Assembly (NCBI GenBank): GCA_040394475.1
Contig: JBEBSD010000080.1
Location: 1 to 28,460 of the forward strand
Direction: 5' to 3'
Source: JBEBSD01 sp040394475
GTDB lineage: Bacteria; Bacteroidota; Bacteroidia; Cytophagales; Spirosomataceae
DNA: 28,460 bases
Position numbers and translations under genes: made by a program. Positions within the stretch are counted from its first letter, which is position 1; every line of letters begins with the position of its first letter. Of this stretch, positions 1 through 8,956 are shown piece after piece. A model generated the notes under the pieces. It was not told the DNA's origin. It did not search any database and saw only the letters and a list, made by a program, of their open reading frames with translations.

Positions 1-5
1 ATAAA

Positions 6-824
6 TTACGAAAAGTAGGTGGCGGAGAAAAAGGAGTTTTTAGAGATGCCATCTACACCAAAATCACCGTCTGAAAGGTTTTCTAAAATCACACCTCTCA
101 GCTTTTGGGCAAATTCTTCGTCAAGCCCCTTCAATGTCGGCAGGCCGGATTCGGTTGATGCGCCCCAGGTGTACTGCAACCTGGCGGCCTCCCTGATACG
201 GAACTGTGTTCTGATTTTTGCTTCGAGAATTTTGAAGTCAAACGGCTTCAGCAGATAGTCGTCCGCGCCGGATTCAAACCCTTCCAGTATCTGTCCGGTG
301 GCCGCTCCCGTCGCTATCAGTATAACGGGAATATGTCTGCTATTGAAGTCACTCCGGAGTTTTCTGCAAACTTCAAAGCCATTCATTTCGGGCACCGCCA
401 CGTCGCAAACAATAATGTCGGGCATGTGTCTTTGTGCTATCGCGAGCCCCTCCCGGCCATTGGCAGCTTCAAGCAGCCGATAGTTGTGGCGGAAAAACTC
501 AACGATGAGCAACCGTAATTCGTCATTGTCGTCTATGATCAGAAGTGTTGTTTCACCGCCTGTCGTTACAGCATGCTCTTCTGCTATTGAATAATCGCTT
601 ACCGGCGCCGGTAGAGCGGCCATTTCAGCTTCTTTTTTAAGAGCCTCCCTTCCACGGAACAGGTGTAGCAGCAAGTAGATTGATCCCCCGCAAATCAGCA
701 GGAAGCCTAAAGACACAAACCACGTTTCCCGCCAAATGGGTAAACTCAGTATTGGCGAACGTGCATCAGGCTGGTGAAGCCACAGGCAAAATACCGATAG
801 TTGGATAATAAGAAAAGATTTCAA
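6..824 (-). pseudogene. Collapsed HTCS remnant: membrane segment + receiver + cut AraC domain
   Basis: A 272-codon reading frame that looks like a hybrid two-component regulator with its middle removed. Residues 1-20 are hydrophobic. Residues 28-56 match the segment just before and across the inner-membrane helix of the neighbouring full HTCS (LPIWRETW here, LPPWWKTW there). The histidine kinase that should follow is absent and the frame goes straight to a receiver domain (about 92-210) with acidic pair D98/D99, phosphoacceptor D141 (VCDVAVPEMNG) and K193. The conserved switch Thr of the LTA motif is Ala (A171). Residues 234-258 match the linker into the AraC domain, but the frame ends at a TAA inside the first helix-turn-helix. 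There is no in-frame ATG or GTG at the front: the only start near the hydrophobic segment is TTG, and a stop lies eight codons upstream. A decayed paralogue is the best reading. A short membrane-tethered receiver protein cannot be excluded. Confidence 0.6.
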
Positions 825-881
825 GGGGAACAGGCAGGTGATAGGTCAAAGCTTTCTTATGGAGTTCAGTTTGATTGCGGA

Positions 882-889
882 CAAACTTA
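882..889 (-). promoter_or_regulatory. Possible TAnnTTTG promoter for the HTCS remnant
   Basis: On the minus strand this reads TAAGTTTG, a full match to the Bacteroidota -7 element TAnnTTTG. It would start a transcript about 50 bases before the TTG of the remnant. No convincing -33 TTTG element sits at the usual distance, so the match may be chance. Confidence 0.25.
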
Positions 890-1058
890 AATACCTCGAA
901 ATCCTTTTGCATCACACCCCTGCCCTCCAGGGAAAGTTATACAAGAAATATGTATGAAATAGACAAGATAGTAACCAGGTAATTCGACTTGCAACGGGTG
1001 CTTTAAGGCAAATCGAACTCTTGGGATATTGCAACAGGACCTTGGCAAAACCGGCGGG

Positions 1059-1128
1059 CTGAACCTGACCAAGCTCGCGTCTGGTCTGTAAATTCTGCAT
1101 AATTAAGTCCGCTGGCGGCCAGGTTCAG
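1059..1128. repeat. 12-bp inverted repeat, one mismatch
   Basis: The arms CTGAACCTGACC (1059-1070) and GGCCAGGTTCAG (1117-1128) are reverse complements except at one position, with a 46-base spacer. It lies about 55 bases behind the HTCS stop. There is no T-run after either arm, so it is not a typical intrinsic terminator. Its role is unknown. Confidence 0.4.
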
Positions 1129-1183
1129 ACGACTACAGTTGCAGTGAAAAAGAGATATATTTTAGCGTTGAACGGATGTTTCG

Positions 1184-4100
1184 TTAGCCGGCACGCTGTC
1201 CTCTTATCTCTTTCGGTTTTTGTCCGAAAACTTTTTTGAATTCATTACTGAAATACCTGCTGTCATAGCCGATGATCGCGGCCACTTCGCTGACGTTGTA
1301 AACGCCGGATTCCAGCAGCTTCCTGGCTTCATTGAACCGGATCGTTTTCATAAAATCGTTTACCGTCATGCCTGTCAGCGAACGTATTTTCCGGTAAAGC
1401 ACCGACACACTCATGCCTACTTGTACGGCGAGTTCGTTGACGCCGAAGTTGGGGCTGGAAATGTTCTCCCTCACAAGACCTCTCAGTTTCGCGAGGAAGG
1501 CCTCGTTCACGTCCTGCGCAATATTGTTGCCGGTTTCGGGTTCCGCCAGCACCACCTGCCGGTAGTGCTCCTTCATATCGTCGCGCCGGCGGATGAGGTT
1601 GCTGATTTTCAGCGAAACAATGCGCGGGTCGAACGGCTTGATCAGATAATCGTCCGCGCCGGCTGCCAGTCCTTCGATGATCTGTTCATTCTGCGTCCTG
1701 GCTGTTAACAAAACGATGGGAATGTGACTGGTATTGATGTCGTTTTTTAAATTCCGGCATACTTCCAGACCGTTCATTTCCGGCATCATTACATCACACA
1801 GGATTAAGTCGGGGATGTGTTCTTTGGCCTGTTCCAGGCCGTGGCGGCCGTTTTCGGCTTCAATAGTGCTGAACATTCCTTCGAAGAGTTCCCGGATAAA
1901 TGCGCGTAATTCATCGTTGTCTTCGATGATCAGGATGGTGTTGTGCAGCTTGTCCCCTGCAACGTGGGCCGCTGCCGGCGCCACCTGCTGTCCGGCGAAC
2001 ATTCCGGTCACATAATCTTCGTTCTTTGCCGCGATCTGGTCCGGTGAAAAATGCCGGTTTTCGCGGAGCAAACGGATGGTCAGGCTGGTGCCGCCGGTTG
2101 TAGATCCCGTGCCCAGCCGGCTTTCGGCAGTGAGGTAGCCGCGGTGCCGCTCGACAATGCTTTTCGAAAGTGCCAGCCCAATGCCGTAGCCTGGTTTTCC
2201 GGAGTCGGCCTGGTAGTAGTAAGTGAACAGTTTTTTGAGGTGCCCGGGGGAAATGCCGTTGCCGGTATCCTCTACGGTTATGGTCACTTCATTGGAAATC
2301 TCGGTGATACGAACTGAAACCTTCCCGCCGTTGGGTGTGAACTTATAGGCGTTGCTCAGCAAGTTGTAGAATACCTTTTGCATCTGGGCAATGTCAAACC
2401 ACAGGAGCACCGGAGTATCGGGGCAAATCAGCGAAGTCTCGATGTCCTTGTCGCGGCCGACGTGTTCAAATGCAGCGATGACGCTTTTGATAGTCTTTAC
2501 CACCTCATGCTCACGTACGAGGAGCTGTGTGCCTCCGCTCTGGATTTTACGGAAATCGAGCAATTCATTGACGAGCAGCATCAATCGGTCGGAATTGCTT
2601 CTTGCGGAATTGAGGTTATGTTCCACATTTCCTCCCTCCCGAAGCTGCGCGTGGGCCTTTTCCAACGGCCCGCTGATCAGCGAAAGGTGGGTCCGGATTT
2701 CATGCGATACATTGGTGAAGAAGTCCAGTTTGACCTGATTCAGCGCATTTTCCTTCCTGAACGAGTTTCGCAGCCAGAAAAAGCGGGTAATGGCATACAC
2801 GGCCGCTGCGAATAACAAAAGATAGAAAAGGTAGGCATACCAGGTTTTCCACCAGGGTGGGAGGATGGTGATCTTGAGCTTCAGCGGCTCTTTCATCCAG
2901 AAACCGTCACCGTTGGCAGCTTTGACCTGGAAAGTATAGGCTCCCGGCGGCAGGTTTGTGTAGGTGGCGGACGGGCTTTCAACGTAATTCCAGTCCCGGT
3001 CTATGCCGTCGATTTTGTAGGCGTATTTATTGTGAGCAGCGCGTACATAATTCAGCAATGCGAAGTCTATCGTAAAAATGCTCTGGTCGTGTCGGAAAGT
3101 GATCTCTTTTGTTTTCCAGAGTGGTTCCGGCAGGAGTCCCGTACTATCACCGGTGGCAACTTCCTTGTTGTACAGTTTCAGAGAAGTAAGCACGACCGGG
3201 GTTGATGTATCGTCATTCACTGCAATAGCCGCCGGGTCGAACGAAAACATCCCCGCATTTGTGCTAAAATAAAGATTTCCATCAGAATCAGTCGTCCCGT
3301 AGCCCTGAAACAACAGACCATTTTGCGGCAAACCATCGTCATAGCCATACGATTGAAGCGTCCTTTTTTGGGGATGGTATCTATACAGCTTATGCGCGGA
3401 ATTGAGCCACAGATAGCCCTGATCATCCGGTACAACATCTTTTATGTAGCCGCCCGGGACATCTGCATTCGGCTCAAACCTGTTGTTTTCCGAATGGTAT
3501 TGAAAAAGTGAGGTCGTGCCCGCAGCCCAGATAGTTCCGGACAGGTCCTCGGCTATCCGCCAAAAGTACTCGGCCCTTTTGGGGCCAACGGGGATTCTCT
3601 CTAACGGTGGTGTCGGCGAGGTACTGTTTTTTGAATCAACACGGTAAATTTCATTCGCACCACCTATCCAGATATTGCGTCGGGAGTCTTCGTAGATACT
3701 TCGAACGCTGATGTTCGGGGTTGCCTGCCTGACGAATGTGCCCCGCTTTTGATCGAACAAAAGCAACCCATAATAACCTCCAATCCAGAAGCGTTTGTAG
3801 CTGTCCGTAAAGATGGCAAAGGTTCTGTCGTTGATTGGCGCAGATTCCCCCTCTATTGTAAGTGGGTAATGCTGATAACTCCCGGTACGGAGATTAAAAC
3901 TGGTCAATACGGAATAGCCGGCGCCCCATAGCACATTATTTTCGTCCAGATAGAAAGAATAGTAGTCGGCCTCTTTCGGAAGTTTCAGGTTGAATGTCGA
4001 GGGGCTCCTGCCATCGGCGCCAAAGACAAGAAGTTTGTCCAGGTTATCAGAAATGGTCCAGACTCGTTTTGTCCTGCTTCCCCCCAACCATGCATTTGAG

Positions 4101-5173
4101 AACGACCGGTTCCGTAAATCATTGGCGGCAAATGGCCAGGATCTAAACCGGGGAGCGTCAAAATGGAGATTACTGACGCCGGCATAGAAGGAGCCGCACC
4201 AAAGCCCGCCTTGTCGGTCCAGGTACAGGGAGAAAATCGAGGTGTTGCCCAGGCTGTTCGGGTCGCCGGGTCGATTTACATACCAATCGGCTTGTAGGGT
4301 AAGCGGATCGAAATGAACAAGGCCTGAGGACGTTGCCATCCAGTAGCTGCCCTTGCCGTCCGGAACCATTTTGGACGCGTTGGGAAATTCACCAGTTGGT
4401 GTTTTCAGGCCCTCCACTAATTTGAAATTCTCGGTAACAGGATTGAATTGATATACGCCGCCGTTGCTTCCCAGCCAGATGGTACCGCTGTCGTCGGCAT
4501 AGACAAAAATGAGTTCGCTAAGCTGGATCTGTGATTTCCCGGATGGAATTCGGTACAATCTGGGTTTGCTGCCATCATTTTGCATTTTTACCAACCCGTC
4601 GCCTGTTGCCATCCAGATGTTGCCGGCTTTATCCTCGGTAAGTGATCGTATTAACAGGGTACGACCGGAGAATTCAGTCTGCAAATGGCGCGTTATCCGG
4701 ATTTTTCCGTGATCGTTTGTAATTCGTGACAACCCCTGTTGGGTCCCTGCCCAGATTTGTTTTTTCTGATCTATTATAACGCAGTTGACGGAATTGTCGG
4801 AGAGGGAATTGACATTCGTTGAATCATGCAGGAAATTCGTGAACGTATCTGTTTCCGGTTTGTAGAGATAGAGGCCGGATACTGTCGAAGCAATCCAAAT
4901 ATTTCCCTGGGAATCAGTTAACAGATCCCTGATGTGGCTGGGATTATTCTGTTTATCAGCATAGTATCGATTGAATGTTTTGCTGTTGTACCGATATAAC
5001 CCGGCTTCGGTGCCAAACCACATGAAACCTTGCTTGTCCTGTGTAATTCCCAATGTGGTAGCTAAGGGAACTCCGTTTACTTCCCTGAAATTCTTAAAAA
5101 CCTGTCCGTACGCCTTAATAAAAAATAGTAGGGGACAGACCAACAGGATCATTATACGCTGATAGACCGGCAT
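1184..5173 (-). CDS. Hybrid two-component system sensor/regulator (HTCS)
   Basis: A one-protein signalling system that senses a ligand in the periplasm and regulates transcription in the cytoplasm; in Bacteroidota these usually control glycan-use genes. I take the ATG at 5173 (1329 aa), which puts a signal peptide (MPVYQRIMILLVC) at the front; a longer ATG frame to 5230 adds 19 residues before it. In order: beta-propeller repeats (W(F/L/I)G and IW-type motifs, roughly 25-700), a Y_Y_Y domain to about 772, one membrane helix (about 778-800), a HisKA domain with His824, an ATPase domain (N-box NLLSNAYKFTPNGG, G-boxes EDTGNG and GYGIGLALS), a receiver with Asp1127 (CDVMMPEMNG) and a C-terminal AraC helix-turn-helix pair. 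The H-box reads SHEIRTHLSLI, with His where the family nearly always has Pro. It is downstream of a secreted T9SS protein gene, a plausible but unproven target. The specific ligand is unknown. Confidence 0.93.
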   Translation of the reverse strand: MPVYQRIMILLVCPLLFFIKAYGQVFKNFREVNGVPLATTLGITQDKQGFMWFGTEAGLYRYNSKTFNRYYADKQNNPSHIRDLLTDSQGNIWIASTVSGLYLYKPETDTFTNFLHDSTNVNSLSDNSVNCVIIDQKKQIWAGTQQGLSRITNDHGKIRITRHLQTEFSGRTLLIRSLTEDKAGNIWMATGDGLVKMQNDGSKPRLYRIPSGKSQIQLSELIFVYADDSGTIWLGSNGGVYQFNPVTENFKLVEGLKTPTGEFPNASKMVPDGKGSYWMATSSGLVHFDPLTLQADWYVNRPGDPNSLGNTSIFSLYLDRQGGLWCGSFYAGVSNLHFDAPRFRSWPFAANDLRNRSFSNAWLGGSRTKRVWTISDNLDKLLVFGADGRSPSTFNLKLPKEADYYSFYLDENNVLWGAGYSVLTSFNLRTGSYQHYPLTIEGESAPINDRTFAIFTDSYKRFWIGGYYGLLLFDQKRGTFVRQATPNISVRSIYEDSRRNIWIGGANEIYRVDSKNSTSPTPPLERIPVGPKRAEYFWRIAEDLSGTIWAAGTTSLFQYHSENNRFEPNADVPGGYIKDVVPDDQGYLWLNSAHKLYRYHPQKRTLQSYGYDDGLPQNGLLFQGYGTTDSDGNLYFSTNAGMFSFDPAAIAVNDDTSTPVVLTSLKLYNKEVATGDSTGLLPEPLWKTKEITFRHDQSIFTIDFALLNYVRAAHNKYAYKIDGIDRDWNYVESPSATYTNLPPGAYTFQVKAANGDGFWMKEPLKLKITILPPWWKTWYAYLFYLLLFAAAVYAITRFFWLRNSFRKENALNQVKLDFFTNVSHEIRTHLSLISGPLEKAHAQLREGGNVEHNLNSARSNSDRLMLLVNELLDFRKIQSGGTQLLVREHEVVKTIKSVIAAFEHVGRDKDIETSLICPDTPVLLWFDIAQMQKVFYNLLSNAYKFTPNGGKVSVRITEISNEVTITVEDTGNGISPGHLKKLFTYYYQADSGKPGYGIGLALSKSIVERHRGYLTAESRLGTGSTTGGTSLTIRLLRENRHFSPDQIAAKNEDYVTGMFAGQQVAPAAAHVAGDKLHNTILIIEDNDELRAFIRELFEGMFSTIEAENGRHGLEQAKEHIPDLILCDVMMPEMNGLEVCRNLKNDINTSHIPIVLLTARTQNEQIIEGLAAGADDYLIKPFDPRIVSLKISNLIRRRDDMKEHYRQVVLAEPETGNNIAQDVNEAFLAKLRGLVRENISSPNFGVNELAVQVGMSVSVLYRKIRSLTGMTVNDFMKTIRFNEARKLLESGVYNVSEVAAIIGYDSRYFSNEFKKVFGQKPKEIRGQRAG

Positions 5174-5246
5174 GCGCGAACAGCTTTGTACGGGTGAAGT
5201 TTCGTCACTCGGCCAGTGACATAGACACAAAGAGCATCCAAGAGAT

Positions 5247-5254
5247 CAAAAGTA
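5247..5254 (-). promoter_or_regulatory. Possible TAnnTTTG promoter for the HTCS gene
   Basis: On the minus strand this reads TACTTTTG, matching the Bacteroidota -7 consensus. It would place the transcript start near 5241, about 70 bases before the preferred ATG at 5173 and downstream of the alternative start at no cost to the longer frame's stop-free stretch. No clear -33 element is seen. Confidence 0.3.
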
Positions 5255-5494
5255 CGCAAAATCAATCCCGGAGCTAAAACTTTATCAAGAAATTCTTCTT
5301 TTGGCAAATCCTTTTTGTTCGGACTTGACTATAGCGATATTGGTTAAATAAAAATCAGTACTTATCATTGACGCCAGTAACGCAAAACGGTATGGAAGAG
5401 GGAGAAAAGAGCGGTGCCGCAGAACCGAATGAGATCAGGAAATTTGAAAGCCAAAACGTCGCCTGAATTAGCGCCGCCCGAAATGTTGCTACCA

Positions 5495-8398
5495 CTATTC
5501 TACGACTACCTTTTTGACTACCGAGACAGCAGTTCCCCGGATATGCAACAGGTAAACCCCTTTAGGCAGCCTACTCAAATCTACCGGGATACTTCCCTCA
5601 AAAACCCGGGTTGTCCCAACCTCCCGCCCTATGAGGTCAAAAATTCTTAGCTGAGCTGTCTGGCTTGCCCCAACGTCTACCTGTATCAATCCGGACAACG
5701 TCGGGTTGGGATAAACACTGAAAATTGCATCATCACCAATAGTTTCAACTAAAACTGATTGTATGCCCGAATAAGAAAAGGTCTGATCTTCATCTACCAT
5801 ACGAAGACGGTAATACACCGTCTCTGAGAAATTAGCGGAGACAGCAGTCATTATATCCTTATGCGAATAATTCCAAATACCGGCAGTGCCATTCTCACGA
5901 CTTTTAGCGTTTTGCACTCCCACTACTCCCCAGGATTTGGCATCAAAACTCCGTTCTATCTCAAAATGAGAAACATTGACCTCGCTCGTAGTGTTCCATG
6001 TAAGAAGTGTCTGATTCTCAACCCTTACGACTTTGAAATCAATAAGTATAACGGGCAGGGATTCATTCGGATCGTATTCAAAAGCTCCAATATCGATATA
6101 ATTGTCTATTCTGCGATTATTTCCGCCCATGTCGAGATGGAAATCATACATACCGTCAAATGCGGAACCGGTATTGATTGCCGGACTTCCTTCAACCAAA
6201 CGCAACGTATAAGGGTTTAATATGCTCCCATCCTCCAAATCCGTCACCAGGCCCGGGGGAGTATATAATTTGTTGCCAACTATCGATTGAACCAGATCCT
6301 CACCGTCTGTTCCGTAATAGTCGGGATTACTCTGAGCGGCAGAATTGCCGGTAAGAATACAGTTAACCATTAACTGATTCGTCCACTTTGTATACCAACC
6401 ACCGCCGGAATAGCCCGCTGAATTTCCAGAAATAGTCACGTTATAGGGGCCCATCCAACCAGCGTTCACGTAAACACCTCCACCGTAGTGCGCTGCCTGA
6501 TTTGCAGAAATTACTGAGTTATAAATGCTAATCCCACCTAAGTTGTGATACCATCCGCCTCCTTCTTCTGCAAAATTGTCTCTTACTATTACATTGTTGA
6601 GTCTTGCAAAAGAATTGTAGCTATATCCTCCGCCTCCCTGGTTATTATAAATCATAGAAGACCATAATGGAACTAAATCGAAGCTGGCTTCATTCGCATT
6701 TCCTCCTTCTACAATCAGCCCGTCAAGCGTAACTTGAGCTTCGAAAGGCTGCTGCCCGAACACTACAACATGAAAACTATTACCGTTATCCAGCACTCCA
6801 TTGCCATCTATGTCCCCACTCAATATCGTTTTGTTTGCAACCCAGTCCCGATCCGGCCCTCCACCAGAGGGATAGCCACCCAGCACTGTCACTTTTTTTG
6901 CAGTGAAAGTAAATGCTTTGTCCCTGTCGTCTCTCCGATTGGTTATTTTCTGTTCCGGGAAGTAGGTGCCTTTAGCTACCAGAATTGTCTCCAGCCCCTC
7001 GCACGCGTTAGACATCTGCACAGCCTGTGCCAGCGAGGTCCCGTTTGACTGGTATTCGAAAGCTCCCAAATCAACGATCCAATTGGTAGTTCTGTTATTT
7101 CCGGCCAGATCAGTATTCCAGGTTGGTGGGAGAGCCGAGTTCTTTCCTTTGTCGATAACAGGGCTGCATGGGAGCAGGTTAAAATCACCCTGAGAAGTAG
7201 CCTTACTAAAATCCGGATCAGAACTATACGCTGCGATTACGGGATAAACAAAAGCAGGATTTAGAATTCCACTCAGATTGCCAAGTCCATCTTCGTAGGT
7301 TTGGTTTTCAACCAACGAATTTTCAAGGGAAAACTGACTAAATGGATTGAAGGTACTGGGGGAAGCATTATGAAAAAAAATACTATTGAAAATGGTAACA
7401 AAAGCGTTGCTAACCCACATAATCTCATATTCAGCAGCATTCCCGGCAATCGTGCAGTTCACGATAGTGACATTTGCCGTAACACTATAAACGCCTGCAC
7501 CACGCTGAGCGACATTCCCGGTTATTTCCGAACTCAAAAAAACGCTGCTTCCATCGAACTGATACACGGCTCCTCCTCTTTCGGCTGTGTTCCCCCGAAT
7601 GCTCACGTTCTCTAATAACAGCCCCGATATATAGGTGATATAAATTCCACCGCCGTTGATTTGGGCGTGATTATCCCAAATACGAACGTTTTTTATTCTC
7701 GGGTTTCCTTCTCCAATATGCAAACCACCGCCCATCCTTGCCCGGTTACCCCGGATTTCTATGTTCGCCACCACCGGGCTTCCGCTGACATTACGCCAGC
7801 CTCCGCCGAATTGCGCGTTATTTCCTGTAATAGTTAAATTTATCACGGTAGGGCTCGAGGTACCATTGTACCACCCGCCACCGTTCTGATAATAATTTGC
7901 AGACGGATGATCCGCATTTCCTCCGGTTAGGGTAAATCCGTCAATTACGCAATCAGAATTTACCGACGATCCGTCGGTAACCAGCACATGATACGAATTG
8001 TCGTCGTTGAATTCCGCCCCGTGCTGATCGTTTTGGTACAAATCTCCGCTAAGTATCGTTTGATGCCGGATCCAGTCACGTTGCGTGGAATCGCCTCCAT
8101 CGGCTGGGAATCCTCCGAAAATTTTAATATTTTTTTGAACTCTGAAGGCGTTTTCTCTATTAAACGGCACCGGGAATGACGCGGTACTGGGCCTGTACGT
8201 CCCGGCTGCCACGAAAATCATATCACCATTACTCTCGTCAGACTCATTGATCATCGCCTGTAAGTCACCGGAGGCATCCTGGCAACTGGTTCCGTTGCTT
8301 GCCCCGGTAGCAGTAGCTTTTACGTACCGGATGTTTTGGGCTGACATGCCTGAGCCAAGAGTAGAAAAACATAGAATGAAGTAAAGGAATTTTTGCAC
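5495..8398 (-). CDS. Secreted beta-helix protein with T9SS sorting domain (choice-of-anchor Q type)
   Basis: A 967-aa exported protein. Residues 1-20 form a signal peptide ending MSAQN; the start is GTG, because no in-frame ATG lies close upstream and the next ATG would destroy the signal. Two tandem copies of a right-handed beta-helix module follow (about 23-450 and 450-775). Each begins with a LxVxxGTY and TILSGD stretch, then has short repeats of the form I.GN.A..GGG (for example ITGNNAQFGGGW, IRGNRARMGGGL), like polymorphic outer-membrane protein repeats, and each closes with SPxIxxG...DLGAFEY, the choice-of-anchor Q signature. Residues about 780-890 (LPVILIDFKV, LLTWNT, FEIERS) are the beta-sandwich common before T9SS tails, and the last 75 residues (VYPNPT ... 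GVYLLHIRG) are a type A sorting domain. It is therefore expected on the cell surface or outside. Its ligand or enzyme activity is not evident. It is visibly AT-richer than the genes to its right. Confidence 0.88.
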   Translation of the reverse strand: MQKFLYFILCFSTLGSGMSAQNIRYVKATATGASNGTSCQDASGDLQAMINESDESNGDMIFVAAGTYRPSTASFPVPFNRENAFRVQKNIKIFGGFPADGGDSTQRDWIRHQTILSGDLYQNDQHGAEFNDDNSYHVLVTDGSSVNSDCVIDGFTLTGGNADHPSANYYQNGGGWYNGTSSPTVINLTITGNNAQFGGGWRNVSGSPVVANIEIRGNRARMGGGLHIGEGNPRIKNVRIWDNHAQINGGGIYITYISGLLLENVSIRGNTAERGGAVYQFDGSSVFLSSEITGNVAQRGAGVYSVTANVTIVNCTIAGNAAEYEIMWVSNAFVTIFNSIFFHNASPSTFNPFSQFSLENSLVENQTYEDGLGNLSGILNPAFVYPVIAAYSSDPDFSKATSQGDFNLLPCSPVIDKGKNSALPPTWNTDLAGNNRTTNWIVDLGAFEYQSNGTSLAQAVQMSNACEGLETILVAKGTYFPEQKITNRRDDRDKAFTFTAKKVTVLGGYPSGGGPDRDWVANKTILSGDIDGNGVLDNGNSFHVVVFGQQPFEAQVTLDGLIVEGGNANEASFDLVPLWSSMIYNNQGGGGYSYNSFARLNNVIVRDNFAEEGGGWYHNLGGISIYNSVISANQAAHYGGGVYVNAGWMGPYNVTISGNSAGYSGGGWYTKWTNQLMVNCILTGNSAAQSNPDYYGTDGEDLVQSIVGNKLYTPPGLVTDLEDGSILNPYTLRLVEGSPAINTGSAFDGMYDFHLDMGGNNRRIDNYIDIGAFEYDPNESLPVILIDFKVVRVENQTLLTWNTTSEVNVSHFEIERSFDAKSWGVVGVQNAKSRENGTAGIWNYSHKDIMTAVSANFSETVYYRLRMVDEDQTFSYSGIQSVLVETIGDDAIFSVYPNPTLSGLIQVDVGASQTAQLRIFDLIGREVGTTRVFEGSIPVDLSRLPKGVYLLHIRGTAVSVVKKVVVE

Positions 8399-8622
8399 AA
8401 AGGAGGGGTTTAAAATGATGCCTGTCGTTATCCGATCCCGGATTCAACATAACGGAAAAAACTCTGAACAGCGCAACTCGGGCATGAAAATGGTTCCTTT
8501 CCTGGCTGTTTCCTACTTTCCAGCCGATCCCCAAAAACACAGCACCCAAGTGCACCTAAATGGATTATCCGCCCAATTTACTCAACTTTAACAGATAACC
8601 CAACCATCGATTCGCTATACAC

Positions 8623-8652
8623 AAAAAAACAGGGTTTTCGTGAGAAGATCCT
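8623..8652 (-). terminator. Hairpin plus T-run behind the tRNA-like remnant
   Basis: Read on the minus strand, AGGATCTTC and GAAAACCCT form a 9-bp stem (two wobble pairs) around a 4-base loop, followed by seven Ts. It closely resembles the terminator behind tRNA-Arg at 10560-10591, and in both places it directly follows a tRNA 3' end on the minus strand. Confidence 0.5.
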
Positions 8653-8656
8653 ATTC

Positions 8657-8727
8657 GTGCGCCCTAAGAGATTCGGGTCGAACACTTGATCTAAATAAGC
8701 ATTTTACCTTAAAAATGGGCTAACTTT
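8657..8727 (-). pseudogene. Decayed tRNA-like sequence
   Basis: Read on the minus strand the end is a recognisable tRNA 3' half: a T-arm core GTTCGA...AATC followed by CTCTTAGGGCGCA, which looks like a T-stem, acceptor strand and discriminator base. The T-loop is broken by about five extra bases (plus strand ATTCGGGTCGAAC instead of ATTCGAAC). A D-arm-like stretch (TTTTTAAGGTAAAA) lies at the right distance, but no paired 5' acceptor strand or anticodon stem can be made, so it should not give a working tRNA. Together with the hairpin behind it, it aligns with the 3' end and terminator of the tRNA-Arg gene at 10596-10667 at about 44 of 56 positions by eye. The right boundary is approximate. 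Confidence 0.45.
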
Positions 8728-8913
8728 AGTTTTTGGAGATGCCCAGCAGTATTTTAAGTTATAGGATTAAACTTTGTTTTTCTTGTGTCACTACATAATA
8801 GCAAGTAGTGGTGAAGAAATTCCTGATATAAGGAACGGTGCTGATGATACCAACTGATGGCGGTGTAAACTTAATTGAGAATGTCCAGTTTAACATTACA
8901 CGCAAAATAATTC

Positions 8914-8929
8914 ATCGTAATATTGCGAT
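8914..8929. promoter_or_regulatory. Probable ArsR operator 1
   Basis: ATCGTAATATTGCGAT is a 16-bp near-perfect palindrome, with one pair of positions breaking symmetry. Its core recurs at 9311-9323 in front of the next gene. It lies just upstream of the arsR -7 element, overlapping the place of a -33 element, which fits autorepression by ArsR. Confidence 0.65.
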
Positions 8930-8944
8930 TTATATTTTTTGTCA

Positions 8945-8952
8945 TATTTTTG
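8945..8952 (+). promoter_or_regulatory. Bacteroidota -7 element of arsR
   Basis: TATTTTTG matches TAnnTTTG exactly. A TTG at 8923-8925, inside the operator, is 19 bases upstream and could be the -33 element. The transcript would start at or very close to the ATG at 8957, so the arsR message may be leaderless. Confidence 0.5.
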
Positions 8953-8956
8953 TGGC

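Larger units (their letters stand above)
825..1183. other. Gene-free gap between HTCS and HTCS remnant
   Basis: No convincing gene is present; the short minus-strand frames of about 61 codons here have no recognisable content. The gap holds one possible minus-strand promoter (882-889) and one long-range inverted repeat (1059-1128), both listed separately. No intrinsic terminator with a T-run is visible behind the HTCS stop codon. Confidence 0.5.
8399..8956. other. Long divergent intergenic region
   Basis: This gap of about 560 bases separates the minus-strand beta-helix gene from plus-strand arsR. It contains no supportable gene. From left to right it holds a hairpin with an A-run (8623-8652), a decayed tRNA-like sequence (8657 to about 8727), a small inverted repeat CACTAC/GTAGTG (8789-8810), and the arsR operator and promoter (8914-8952). 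No TAnnTTTG promoter for the beta-helix gene was found. Confidence 0.6.

Noticed and set aside
5495..8398. GGG-containing short repeats considered as a CRISPR or DNA tandem repeat
   Set aside because: The repeats are at protein level with variable DNA; they are beta-helix coils, with no constant repeat and spacer pattern.
8265..8555. 96-codon minus-strand frame across the start of the beta-helix gene
   Set aside because: It overlaps the signal peptide of a well-supported gene in another frame.
8789..8810. CACTAC/GTAGTG inverted repeat in the arsR upstream region
   Set aside because: Short arms, no second copy and far from the promoter; not enough to call a site.
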